A stretch of 64,000 nt of DNA from Ardenticatenaceae bacterium (GCA_020634455.1 JACKBQ010000001.1:3410001-3474000), one strand, 5' to 3'. Positions 16,756-24,607 are shown, counted from the stretch's first letter. Notes: generated by a model not told the origin, from the letters alone. Made by a program: numbers and translations.

Positions 16756-17883
16756 TTATAAGCTCTTGGTGGACACACGCTGCCAGATGGCTTCTGCCAT
16801 GCGGAGCACCACATTAGGCAGGCCCGATTTGGCGGATGTGAGCGTCAGCGGTACGCCTTGGGCGATGGCCCGCGCCTGATTCACATCATAGCCAATCTGG
16901 AAAGCCACCTTGTTGTTAAGGCCGCGCTCTACGGCCGCTTGGGGCAGCTGTGCTTCTGGCGTGTGCTGGTTCAAGATGTGCGACTTGCGCTTTACCTGAA
17001 TGCCAGATTTATTGAGCAACCGGTTGAGCTGAACGGCCGTTTGAACCGATACCACTTCAGGCGTAATGATATGCAGACCCATGTCGGCCATCGTTAATGC
17101 CTGCACAAATGCGGGCGAATAGACGTGCGGCGCATCAATAATCGTAAACGCCACATGATGCTTTAATAAGTTCAAAATATGATGTACCCGGTCGCCAGAA
17201 ACGGCCGAAGGGTCTTGTGGTTTGGCAGGCGCGGCCAACACGCGCAGCCCAGACGGATGAATGATGAGTCGGTTTTTCAGCACCGCCCAATCTAGCTCAT
17301 TTGTTGCGGGTAAATCCAGCCACGATGAGCGCGCCTGCAACCGCATATGCATCACTGCTTGCCCCCCAGAGGGCGATAAATCAACCAGACACACCTCTTG
17401 CTGGCTGGCTCGGCGCAAGGCAGCAGCCAAATTGACCGCCAGCGTGGTTTGCCCCACACCACCCCGCAAGCCAAAAGTGGTAATAATGATCCCCGTATCG
17501 GGGCTGGAATGCCCGCCCTTTTTGGTGAGCAGATTATCAACGCGCTCCATTAGCTCTTGCGACGTTACAGGCTTGCTGAGGTAATCATCAGCGCCACTTT
17601 TCAGAGCTGAGGTGCGGTCCACTTCCTGGGAACGGGCGGTGAGTACCAGAATGGGTAAATCTTCGATATTGCTGTCGTTGCGGATTTCGCGCGCTAAATC
17701 ATGCCCACTCATGTTGGGCATCATCACGTCTAGAACCAGTAAATCAGGCTTGTCGGCTTTGATCTGTTCCAGGCCATCCAGCGGATTATTGATTAGCGTG
17801 ATGTTGTGACCGCCACGCTCCAACATGAGTCCTACCATGCGCAACAGTTGTTCGTCATCATCAATTACAAAGATTCGGGCCAC
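16756..17883 (-). CDS. Response regulator fused to a TadZ/CpaE-like MinD-family domain
   Basis: 375 residues. A receiver domain (about 1-120) has the acidic pair near residues 8-10, phospho-acceptor Asp52 (LVLDVMMP), Thr82 and Lys104. A MinD/ParA-superfamily domain follows (about 131-375). Its Walker A reads LRGGVGQTTLAVN (140-150 region), so both lysines of the usual KGGVGKT are replaced, as in atypical TadZ proteins; ATP hydrolysis is doubtful. TadZ/CpaE proteins localise pilus machinery and ParA-type proteins space cargo on the nucleoid. Lying inside a microcompartment operon, this one might position shells, but that is inference. Confidence 0.85.
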   Translation of the reverse strand: MARIFVIDDDEQLLRMVGLMLERGGHNITLINNPLDGLEQIKADKPDLLVLDVMMPNMSGHDLAREIRNDSNIEDLPILVLTARSQEVDRTSALKSGADDYLSKPVTSQELMERVDNLLTKKGGHSSPDTGIIITTFGLRGGVGQTTLAVNLAAALRRASQQEVCLVDLSPSGGQAVMHMRLQARSSWLDLPATNELDWAVLKNRLIIHPSGLRVLAAPAKPQDPSAVSGDRVHHILNLLKHHVAFTIIDAPHVYSPAFVQALTMADMGLHIITPEVVSVQTAVQLNRLLNKSGIQVKRKSHILNQHTPEAQLPQAAVERGLNNKVAFQIGYDVNQARAIAQGVPLTLTSAKSGLPNVVLRMAEAIWQRVSTKSL

Positions 17884-17918
17884 AGCGCCGTCTCCTTACT
17901 CAATTTACAATACAAAGT

Positions 17919-18455
17919 CTACTTTTTGTTGTTGTCTAAACAGAAAATGCCAATGCGATCCTTGTGTACCAAAATCAGATCGCCACTGTAAGAAATGTCT
18001 GGGTAAAGCGAGGCTGAAGCTTTTGCGGCAAAAACAAGCTGAAAGCTTCCCATGGATTGTACCAAAATCTCCCTGGCAGAGAATTTACCTTCGTGCATCG
18101 CCTCGCCAGTAATTTCAAAAGAAGGTACGGTGAGGAAGACAGGAATGCTGCGGCCGCGTGTGAAGATGGAACGGCCGTGTTGCGTCCCCACCGGAATCCC
18201 ATCACGACGATCCTGCAAAACAATGAAGTTGATATTGTCTTTGCGAAATGCTGCAATCTGGTAGTTAGCCACAATATCACCGGGCGTGTGGATGCGGGAA
18301 ATATAGGCATCATGCAGTTCCAAATATTTGGAGTTGGGATTGCCCAGTTCGGCATGGATGCCGCCCATACCTACAGAAGCTCTCCCAGTCACGCGATAGG
18401 CATCCGTAAATAAATCTAGGTTTATCAGATTAAGTTTGCCAAAGGCTGATGACAT
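17919..18455 (-). CDS. Conserved hypothetical protein next to the TadZ-like regulator
   Basis: 178 residues, no signal peptide or membrane segment, mostly beta-strand character. Starts MSSAFGKLNLINLD at an ATG preceded by AGAGAG. I do not recognise a named family. It lies 35 bases upstream of the response regulator-TadZ gene, so the two are probably co-expressed. It does not look like the small disordered partners of carboxysome-positioning ATPases. Confidence 0.6.
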   Translation of the reverse strand: MSSAFGKLNLINLDLFTDAYRVTGRASVGMGGIHAELGNPNSKYLELHDAYISRIHTPGDIVANYQIAAFRKDNINFIVLQDRRDGIPVGTQHGRSIFTRGRSIPVFLTVPSFEITGEAMHEGKFSAREILVQSMGSFQLVFAAKASASLYPDISYSGDLILVHKDRIGIFCLDNNKK

Positions 18456-18614
18456 TGCTTCACTTCTCTCTTTACGATTACGATAACAACTGATTTATTA
18501 GGCGTAGAGTTCGTTCACACATAAATTTTGATTAGGAAACGACCCCCAAGGCTTGACCGTTTACCAAAACTCAAAAGTAAAAAATGGTCAAGCCATAGTA
18601 CCGCCCATACTTTA

Positions 18615-20075
18615 CTATACAATTCTGAAGGAATCTACTAACGTACAGCGGCGCAAGCGGCTAAAGCTGCGAGGGCCGGTTAATCCTTCGCCTGTTGGAC
18701 TGGCAATAGTAAAAGAACAGAACCCTTCACCACCATAGCCTAATCCGGCCAAGCAAGGCCCATTTTTCACAAAAATACTGCAATTCATCTCGCGCGCCAT
18801 GCGGCTGAGGTTGTCCAGGTTTTTGGAATGCATAACGGCCGTATGCCGGAACCCATGCTCCGCTTCCACGGCCAAATCAATGGCGGCGTTGGCGTTGGCC
18901 ACGCGCACCACGGGCATGATCGGCATCATCTGCTCAGACCAGACCGCCGGGTGATCTTCTGGTACTTCTACGACAATTTGGCGCACTTCTGGACCAGCCG
19001 AAATGCCAATTTCCGCCAGCAGCACGCTGGCATTTTTGCCGATGAACGCTTTGTTCATGTCGGCGTATTTGCGTGGGCCGCGATCTTTTACCGTGACTGC
19101 TTTCCACAGCCGGTTGAACTGCCAGCTGTTCAGCTTAATGGCCCCGTGGTGGGTCATCACCTGAATGAGCTCATCCACGATGCCATCAACGGCGATTGTT
19201 TCTTTCTCTGTGGTGCACACAATGTTGTTGTCGAAGGAGCCGCCAATAACGATGTCGCGGCCAGCCTGTTCGAGATCGGCCGTTTCATCAACCACAACTG
19301 GCGGATTGCCCGGCCCGGCACAAACGGCCCGTTTGCCGCTGCGCATGGCGGCGCGCACCACAGCGGCCCCGCCAGTAACGGTGAGCAAGCGAATATCTTT
19401 GTGCTGCATCAGGGCGGTGGCGCTTTCCAGGGTGGGGTTGGCAACGGCCGTTAACAAATTCGCTGGTCCGCCTGCTTTCTGAATTGCCTGGTTCAAAATT
19501 TGTACGGTGAAGTTGGTGGCGTTTTTTGTGCTGGGGTGGGCGTTAAACGTAACGGCATTGCCAGCGGCAATCATGGAAATGGCGTTGCAGAGAACCGTGC
19601 TGGTGGGGTTGGTGCTGGGGGTAAGCGCCCCAATAATGCCGTACGGTGCCCATTCCGTAATGGTGAGGCCGCCGTCGCCGCTCCAGGCGGTCGGTTCCAA
19701 ATCTTCGGTGCCCAGCGCTTTATCCGCGTTGAGGATGTTTTTGAGCACCTTGTCTTCCACGCGACCCATGCCGGATTCGCTGTGGGCCATCTCGGCCAGC
19801 ACCTGGGCGTATTCGCGCCCGGCCTGGCGCATGTGGGCCACCATATGCTTGCGAATTTCCAGGGGCAGCTTGTTGAGCTGGCGAAAGGCAGAGCCAGCGG
19901 CGGCTACGGCATCATCCAGCGTGGAAAACACGCCGCTTTCGCCGCCAGTGGCGGTGGGTTCTGGTAGGGTTTGTTGATGGCGACGGGAAACGGCCGTTTC
20001 CCTGGTCACTGGTATCGTCCCACCCACTTCCCGGTTTACCCGGTCAATAATTGCCTGAATGTCGTGTTCATTCAT
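18615..20075 (-). CDS. CoA-acylating aldehyde dehydrogenase of a microcompartment (EutE/PduP type)
   Basis: 486 residues, the usual EutE/PduP length. Catalytic Cys287 lies in SFDNNIVCTTEKE; the region CAGPGNPPVVVDE is typical of CoA-acylating enzymes, as is TPSTNPTSTVLCN. It converts acetaldehyde or a similar aldehyde to acyl-CoA with NAD+. Residues 3-18 (EHDIQAIIDRVNREVG) form an amphipathic helix followed by a loose linker to about residue 45, as in cargo-targeting peptides. In this locus it would consume acetaldehyde made by the aldolase. Confidence 0.92.
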   Translation of the reverse strand: MNEHDIQAIIDRVNREVGGTIPVTRETAVSRRHQQTLPEPTATGGESGVFSTLDDAVAAAGSAFRQLNKLPLEIRKHMVAHMRQAGREYAQVLAEMAHSESGMGRVEDKVLKNILNADKALGTEDLEPTAWSGDGGLTITEWAPYGIIGALTPSTNPTSTVLCNAISMIAAGNAVTFNAHPSTKNATNFTVQILNQAIQKAGGPANLLTAVANPTLESATALMQHKDIRLLTVTGGAAVVRAAMRSGKRAVCAGPGNPPVVVDETADLEQAGRDIVIGGSFDNNIVCTTEKETIAVDGIVDELIQVMTHHGAIKLNSWQFNRLWKAVTVKDRGPRKYADMNKAFIGKNASVLLAEIGISAGPEVRQIVVEVPEDHPAVWSEQMMPIMPVVRVANANAAIDLAVEAEHGFRHTAVMHSKNLDNLSRMAREMNCSIFVKNGPCLAGLGYGGEGFCSFTIASPTGEGLTGPRSFSRLRRCTLVDSFRIV

Positions 20076-20359
20076 TATGTGTACTCTGGTGATCTGTAAT
20101 TGAGCGGTGTGTGAAAATGACCCAATTACTCAATTACCTAATCTGGTGTAAAGCTCGCAGCGGTCGAGGAAGAGGATAAAAGTTCGTGTCGGGGCACATT
20201 TTTTCGGGAAGCCGGTGTCAGCAAAAGGAAAAATCCGCAGACAATGCAGATAACACAGATTTTTACGCCAGATTGCGCTGAGGCTTTCTGCTTTTGCGGG
20301 AGCTTACCTAGCAGCACTACAGCGTAACCCGGAGAAAAATCAATGTAAAACAGCGCTCT
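20076..20359. other. Intergenic region inside the microcompartment block
   Basis: 284 bases without a credible gene. 20114-20150 has CCAATTACTCAATTACC words, and 20220-20290 has CCGCAGA/GATAACACAGATT words of the TCTGCG family. No terminator with a T-run is obvious, so transcription may continue from the BMC-P gene into the dehydrogenase. Confidence 0.5.
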
Positions 20360-20647
20360 TTATTTGCGGTATTTTTCTTCGCCGGACACTTCCCAACTGT
20401 CCACAATGGCCATGACGACAGCGTCACACGGCCGTTTGTCTGTGAACTTGGTCTGACGCGCCGAACTGCCGGTAGCTACCATTACTACTTCGTCCAGACC
20501 TGCACCGACGGCATCGGCCGCAACCACATAGCCGGACTCTTCTTCATTTTCGGCCGTCAACCGCCGCACTACCAGGAACTTCAGCCCGTCCAGCGACGCT
20601 TCTTTTTGCGTAGACACCAGCGTGCCAACTACTTTGCCTAGGAACAT
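20360..20647 (-). CDS. EutN/CcmL-type microcompartment vertex protein (BMC-P)
   Basis: 95 residues. Starts MFLGKVVGTLVSTQKEASLDG and ends VVMAIVDSWEV, with the GAGLDEVVMVATGSSAR loop typical of the family. The third BMC-P gene of the window. The three differ clearly in sequence, so each may cap a different vertex environment or be assembled at different levels. It lies between the BMC-H and aldehyde dehydrogenase genes. Confidence 0.92.
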   Translation of the reverse strand: MFLGKVVGTLVSTQKEASLDGLKFLVVRRLTAENEEESGYVVAADAVGAGLDEVVMVATGSSARQTKFTDKRPCDAVVMAIVDSWEVSGEEKYRK

Positions 20648-20650
20648 GTT

Positions 20651-20735
20651 TCCGTTATCCGTAATCGGTGAACGGTAATCGGTGAACGATAATCGGTGGT
20701 TTGACCGATTACGGATAACCGACTACCGATTACCG
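20651..20735. repeat. GGTAATCGG-type inverted repeat tract
   Basis: CCGTTATCCGTAATCGGTGAACGG words run one way and GACCGATTACGGATAACC words the other, forming a long hairpin between the BMC-P start and the BMC-H stop. It could act as a stabiliser or attenuator within the operon. Confidence 0.8.
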
Positions 20736-21026
20736 TCATTCAGAGGCTTCTTGGCGACCCAGCGGCAAAACAGAATCCACATTGGCATGGGGCCGTGGGA
20801 TAACGTGGACGGAGACCACTTCGCCGACTTTCTCAGCGCCGCGGGTACCGGCTTCAACGGCCGCTTTTACTGCGGCCACATCGCCCCGAACGATGGCTGT
20901 CACGTGGCCACCGCCGGTCTTCTCATAGCCAACTAGCTCGACGCGAGCCGCCTTCACCATCGCGTCCGACGCCTCAACCATGGCGGCAAAACTACGACAC
21001 TCGATCATTCCTAATGCTTCTGACAT
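20736..21026 (-). CDS. Hexameric microcompartment shell protein (BMC-H)
   Basis: 96 residues, canonical single BMC domain: ALGMIECRSFAAMVEASDAMVKAARVEL, GGGHVTAIVRGDVAAVKAAVEAG and VHVIPRPHANVDSVLP. The hexamer forms the bulk of the shell facets. The usual pore loop is at the KTGGGH region (about residues 37-42). The RBS CAGGAGAAT is well placed. Confidence 0.95.
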   Translation of the reverse strand: MSEALGMIECRSFAAMVEASDAMVKAARVELVGYEKTGGGHVTAIVRGDVAAVKAAVEAGTRGAEKVGEVVSVHVIPRPHANVDSVLPLGRQEASE

Positions 21027-21038
21027 AAGATTCTCCTG

Positions 21039-21090
21039 TTTTTAGTGGTTAGTGGTTGGTGGCTAGTAACCAGCAACTAGCCACTAAAAA
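21039..21090. repeat. TTTTTAGTGG inverted repeat
   Basis: TTTTTAGTGG at 21039-21048 pairs with CCACTAAAAA at 21081-21090, with an inner GGCTAG/CTAGCC pair and repeated AGTGGTTGG words. It occupies the gap between the BMC-T-like and BMC-H genes. Confidence 0.8.
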
Positions 21091-21729
21091 TTATTCACTC
21101 TTTTGGGACTCTTGGGAACGGCCGCTTACACTTTCAATGGCATCAATAGCGGCCTGATAACCAGCCATGATGTCCTGTTCACTGCCGCCCAAATAGACGC
21201 GGCCAAAGCTGCCGAACGCCGTGACTTCCAAAATATTCAGATCCGCCCGCTTTTCCGCTTCATTGGCGGCCAGCGCGGCGTAGGCCGCGGGCTGTACTTC
21301 CATGACGTACAGCGTTTGTCCGGCCAAAATCATGTGCCCGTGGCGCATCCGGTTAATCAGCTGCACCTGATGCGGATCAATATTGCGGATAATCTGGCTG
21401 GAAACCACGCGCGGTTTCAGCCGATCTTCTTCTTTTAGCTCCAGCGCTTCCAAAATGGCGGCTCCGGCCGCGCGCACGTCTGCCTGGCTGCTGGAATGCA
21501 CTTCAAGCAAGCCGTACAGCCGCTCTACAATTTGCATACCGGGCTTCACGCCCACGGCTTTCAGGGCGACATCGGTGATGCGATTGATTTCAATGCCGGG
21601 GGAAATCTCGATCCAGAGCGAGGCGTCGCCGGGCAGGGGGAGGAAGCCACGGGCGACGGTGCCTAAAAAGGCGGCGTGCTGGAGCTGGAGGTTGTCTAGA
21701 AAAACATAGCTACGCAGTTCAACGGTCAA
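21091..21729 (-). CDS. Divergent tandem BMC-domain shell protein (probable BMC-T)
   Basis: 212 residues from a TTG at 21729 with AAAGGAGT in front; an upstream ATG at 21789 would overlap the zinc-finger gene. Two repeats with BMC character: the first covers about 1-100 (FLDNLQLQHAAFLGTVARG, AVGVKPGMQIVER), the second about 110-205 (LINRMRHGHMILAGQTLYVME, then LNILEVTAFGSFGRVYLGG). The strand order looks shifted relative to canonical BMC domains, perhaps circularly permuted. The size and position next to BMC-H and BMC-P support a shell role. Family assignment is less certain than for the other shell genes. Confidence 0.7.
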   Translation of the reverse strand: MTVELRSYVFLDNLQLQHAAFLGTVARGFLPLPGDASLWIEISPGIEINRITDVALKAVGVKPGMQIVERLYGLLEVHSSSQADVRAAGAAILEALELKEEDRLKPRVVSSQIIRNIDPHQVQLINRMRHGHMILAGQTLYVMEVQPAAYAALAANEAEKRADLNILEVTAFGSFGRVYLGGSEQDIMAGYQAAIDAIESVSGRSQESQKSE

Positions 21730-21730
21730 C

Positions 21731-21997
21731 TTAACGACTCCTTTCTGGCTGCCACTGGTGGGTGGGTTCCGAACGTGGCTGCCATTCATCCATACTCAAA
21801 TCTGGCTCTTTGCCAGTCAATTTATCAATGAGGTAATGCAGGCGCAGCATGAAAATCTCATCATAGTCGGTGATGCCACAGACGTCGCACTGGTAAGCGG
21901 GCACGTTGGGGATGACCATGAGGTGCTCGTTGAGCGGGCTGTAGTAAGCGATTTTTGTCGGCTGAAATTTACCAATTCGACAATGATGACAATCCAT
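21731..21997 (-). CDS. YgiT-type zinc finger protein
   Basis: 88 residues with two Cys pairs, MDCHHCRIGKF and YQCDVCGI, the zinc ribbon of YgiT/MqsA N-terminal domains. No helix-turn-helix follows, so it is not a full MqsA antitoxin. It ends one base before the start of the next shell gene and its last codons hold that gene's ribosome site, implying translational coupling within the microcompartment operon. Its role there is unknown; a regulatory or assembly role is possible. Confidence 0.75.
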   Translation of the reverse strand: MDCHHCRIGKFQPTKIAYYSPLNEHLMVIPNVPAYQCDVCGITDYDEIFMLRLHYLIDKLTGKEPDLSMDEWQPRSEPTHQWQPERSR

Positions 21998-22020
21998 AAT
22001 CTGCTTCCTGAATAGATTTG

Positions 22021-22082
22021 GGTAACTGGTTATTGGTAATTAGTAATTGGGTAATTACTGAATTGCCAATTACTCAATTACT
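22021..22082. repeat. CAATTACTCAATTACT-type inverted repeat tract
   Basis: GGTAATTAGTAATTGGGTAATTACTG is followed by AATTGCCAATTACTCAATTAC, forming a long AT-rich hairpin. On the minus strand it precedes the zinc-finger gene and follows the aldolase stop. Related tracts are at 20114-20150 and 63614-63686. Confidence 0.8.
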
Positions 22083-22084
22083 TT

Positions 22085-22987
22085 TTAATAGCCAGAGGGG
22101 GAAACGGCCGTTCCCACACCCTCACCACCTGCTTCCTTCACAATACGTACACCGGCGCTGGCCCCTAACCGGGTAGCGCCAGCGGCAATCATTGCCTGAG
22201 CGTCGGCAAAGTTACGCACGCCGCCAGCCGCCTTCACGCCGATGTCTGGCCCGACGACCTTGCGCATCAGGGCCACATCTTCTACGGTGGCTCCGCCAGG
22301 GCCAAAACCGGTGGAGGTTTTGACAAAATCGGCCCCAGCCAGCTTGGACAGGTGCGAGGCGATCACTTTTTCTTCATCTGTCAGCAGCGCCGCTTCGATG
22401 ATCACTTTGACCAGCGCATTGCCCGCGTGGGCGGCGCGCACCACCGAGGCAATATCCTCTTTGACCGTGGCGTAATCTTTTGATTTGAGCGCACCGACGT
22501 TGATGACCATATCAATTTCCGTCGCGCCATCGCGGATTGCTTGCTGCGTTTCAAACGCTTTGACTGTGCCAGGCGTGGCTCCCAGCGGAAACCCGACGAC
22601 GGTGCATACCTTCACGCCCGAATCTTTGAGCAGCTGGGCGCTCAGTTTTACCTGGGCGGGATTGATACAAACGGAGGCAAACTGGTAGGTGCGGGCTTCG
22701 TAGCAAAGCTGAGCAATCTGGTCCTGCGACGCATCTGGCTTGAGCAATGTGTGATCAATGTAGCGGGCAACGCCATCATCCTGCGGCCGCACGCCCAGGG
22801 TTGAGGTGACGCGGCTGGCCCCGGCCTGCACCACTTTTTTCACCTTGTCGGCGCAATGCTGCACGCAGGAACCGTCGGTGCAATTGCAGCCAGAAACGCC
22901 GCTGGCGGGCTGAGGCTGGTTCAGCCGCAGCAGCACCTCGCGGGTGATTTCTTCTATGATTCGTTCGATGGCTGGTTGATTTTGCAT
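22085..22987 (-). CDS. deoC: Microcompartment deoxyribose-phosphate aldolase with N-terminal targeting and Cys motif
   Basis: 300 residues. Residues about 75-290 are a full DeoC domain: DHTLLKPDAS, GFPLGATPG, EIDMVINVGA, Schiff-base Lys in FVKTSTGFG and proton-relay Lys in GVKAAGGVR. The first ~70 residues are extra. An amphipathic helix (AIERIIEEITREVLLRL) matches cargo-targeting peptides, then a C-x-C-x4-C-x3-C motif at residues 34-45 could bind Zn or an Fe-S centre. It splits deoxyribose-5-phosphate into acetaldehyde and glyceraldehyde-3-phosphate. The ATG at 22987 is chosen so that the helix is at the N-terminus; the upstream in-frame stretch is repeat sequence. Confidence 0.9.
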   Translation of the reverse strand: MQNQPAIERIIEEITREVLLRLNQPQPASGVSGCNCTDGSCVQHCADKVKKVVQAGASRVTSTLGVRPQDDGVARYIDHTLLKPDASQDQIAQLCYEARTYQFASVCINPAQVKLSAQLLKDSGVKVCTVVGFPLGATPGTVKAFETQQAIRDGATEIDMVINVGALKSKDYATVKEDIASVVRAAHAGNALVKVIIEAALLTDEEKVIASHLSKLAGADFVKTSTGFGPGGATVEDVALMRKVVGPDIGVKAAGGVRNFADAQAMIAAGATRLGASAGVRIVKEAGGEGVGTAVSPSGY

Positions 22988-22993
22988 GGTTTT

Positions 22994-23061
22994 GAGTTTG
23001 CAAGTTTGCAAGTACTCAAGTCCGCAAGTTTTTGCTTGCCCCTTGCCTACCTGCTTACTTG
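22994..23061. repeat. CAAGTTTGCAAG-type repeat tract
   Basis: Words GTTTGCAAGTTTGCAAGT and CCGCAAG are followed by GCTTGCC/CTACCTGCTTACTTG. It lies between the aldolase start and the RpiB end; the last codon and stop of the isomerase gene fall inside it. Related to the inverted repeat at 3405-3443. Confidence 0.7.
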
Positions 23062-23768
23062 TTAAATCGCTTTTCAATTGCCCAAATTTTGTCTACGCGG
23101 CGGGCGTGGCGGTCGCCGCCAAAGTCGGCGGCGAGCCAGGTTTGTACAATTTGCTGGGCCAGATTGGGACCAATGAGTCCTGCACCCAGGGTGAGGACGT
23201 TGGCATTGTTGTGTTCCCGGCTGTTAACGGCCGTTGCCTGGTCATAACACATTGCAGCCAGCACACCGGGAACTTTGTTGGCGGCCATACAGCTGCCAAT
23301 GCCCGCCCCGTCGATAATAATGCCACGCCAGGCACGCCCGGTGCCCACCAGTTGGGCTACCGCATAGGCGAAGTCTGGATAGTCTACCGAATCCGTGCTG
23401 TGTGTGCCACAATCCACCACCTCGTGGTCTGGGTGGGTGGTAGCCAACATTTTTTTTAGCGATTCTTTGAGGGTGTACCCACCGTGATCGGCTCCAACGG
23501 CGATAGCCGGTTTGCCGGTTGTCGGCGCTGGCTGTGTGCTGCCTTCTTCCAGGCGAATGTGCCGCTCCAGAGCCGCTTGCCGGGCCAGCGGGGTGACGAG
23601 GGCGTTGGGGGGTACGGCGAAGGTGGTACTGGCTGGCAGTTGGTTGATTTGGTCGGCGGTGAGAAGCGGCCGTTTGCCAGCAGCAATCTGAGATGAATCT
23701 TTGTCACCCATCACTCGATTAACCACCTGGCGCACCAGCGCTTCAATTTCTGCTTGCGTATAGCTCAT
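23055..23768 (-). CDS. rpiB: RpiB/LacAB-type sugar-phosphate isomerase with microcompartment targeting extension
   Basis: 237 residues against about 150 for ordinary RpiB. Residues 2-20 (SYTQAEIEALVRQVVNRVM) form an amphipathic helix, then a linker to about residue 85. The core has AIAVGADHGGYTLKE, EVVDCGTHSTDSVDYPDFA, GAGIGSCMAANKVPGV and REHNNANVL, the RpiB substrate and catalytic segments (Cys in GSCMAANK). It would interconvert pentose-5-phosphates in the lumen. Its presence with DERA marks the sugar-phosphate-utilising type of microcompartment. Its start overlaps the signal peptidase stop by ATGA. Confidence 0.9.
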   Translation of the reverse strand: MSYTQAEIEALVRQVVNRVMGDKDSSQIAAGKRPLLTADQINQLPASTTFAVPPNALVTPLARQAALERHIRLEEGSTQPAPTTGKPAIAVGADHGGYTLKESLKKMLATTHPDHEVVDCGTHSTDSVDYPDFAYAVAQLVGTGRAWRGIIIDGAGIGSCMAANKVPGVLAAMCYDQATAVNSREHNNANVLTLGAGLIGPNLAQQIVQTWLAADFGGDRHARRVDKIWAIEKRFNK

Positions 23769-24364
23769 CGTTCATTTATGGAAAGGTCTACATGGGGCAC
23801 CAATTCCCAATCGGAAATGGGCCAGTAAACCACTACGGCTTTGCCAATAATATTTGCTTCCGGTAAAAAGCCCCAGGAATGGGAATCGCTGGAGCTGTTA
23901 CGATTGTCTCCGAGTACAAAAAATTCGCCGTTGGGCACAGTCCAGTCGCCAGTGTAAGTGGGTTCGGCTTGAATGTACGTTTCAGCGAGTAGTACCCCGT
24001 TCACCATCACTTGACGATCCCGAATTTCTACATGGTCGCCCGGTACGCCGATAACCCGCTTGATCAGGTTCAGGTCGCTGTTGGGATGCTTAAAAACAAT
24101 GATGTCCCCATGATTGGGTTCATTCAAGTAGTAGCTAAAATTATTGATGAGTAAATATTGACCATTTTCTAGCGTGGGATTCATGCTGCTGCCATCAATC
24201 CGATACCGACCTACGAAGCTGTTGACCAGCCAGAAAATGAAAAAGGTCAGGAGCAGGGTTTCAACGATTTCCCGCACGACCAGTTCGGTGGGTTGTTTAC
24301 GTTCGGCAGCGGCGGGCGTGTCGTGGAATGAGGGTTGTGGGGCGTTGGACTCAGTTAGAGCCAT
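23765..24364 (-). CDS. lepB: Signal peptidase I
   Basis: 199 residues. One membrane segment near residues 30-50, catalytic Ser in IDGSSMNPTL, catalytic Lys in LIKRVIGVPGD, and GDNRNSSSDSHSWGFL in the C-terminal box. Cleaves signal peptides outside the membrane. It is the first gene of the run leading into the microcompartment genes and overlaps rpiB by 4 bases, so the two should be translationally coupled. That linkage is odd, because microcompartment cargo is cytosolic. Confidence 0.93.
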   Translation of the reverse strand: MALTESNAPQPSFHDTPAAAERKQPTELVVREIVETLLLTFFIFWLVNSFVGRYRIDGSSMNPTLENGQYLLINNFSYYLNEPNHGDIIVFKHPNSDLNLIKRVIGVPGDHVEIRDRQVMVNGVLLAETYIQAEPTYTGDWTVPNGEFFVLGDNRNSSSDSHSWGFLPEANIIGKAVVVYWPISDWELVPHVDLSINER

Positions 24365-24561
24365 GAAATGAATCTCCTGAAGTTAATTGAAATTATAAAC
24401 GACGCAAAAAAGCGGGGCAAACGGCCGCTTTTGGCCTATTTATTGCCGGGCACCCAGTTGGGTCACGGTATCGTAGTGGAGAAAGCAGGTTTCGTAAAGT
24501 ATTTACTGAATTTGTTACACAAATAATAACGATTGGTACGGCCGTTCCTCACAAATTTGGT

Positions 24562-24590
24562 TTGCATACCGTTTCAGGCGGGGCTATACT
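24562..24590 (+). promoter_or_regulatory. Promoter of tRNA-Lys
   Basis: TTGCAT (24562-24567), a 17-base spacer and TATACT (24585-24590), with the tRNA beginning 18 bases later. A good match to a vegetative sigma factor promoter. Confidence 0.7.
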
Positions 24591-24607
24591 TACGGCCTGT
24601 CTGTTGC

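Noticed and set aside
17919..18455. McdB-like partner of a carboxysome-positioning ATPase
   Set aside because: The protein is folded, beta-rich and lacks the disordered Gln-rich or charged character of McdB; only its position suggests a link.
21731..21997. MqsRA-type toxin-antitoxin pair
   Set aside because: Only the zinc ribbon is present; there is no helix-turn-helix part and no MqsR-like toxin gene beside it.
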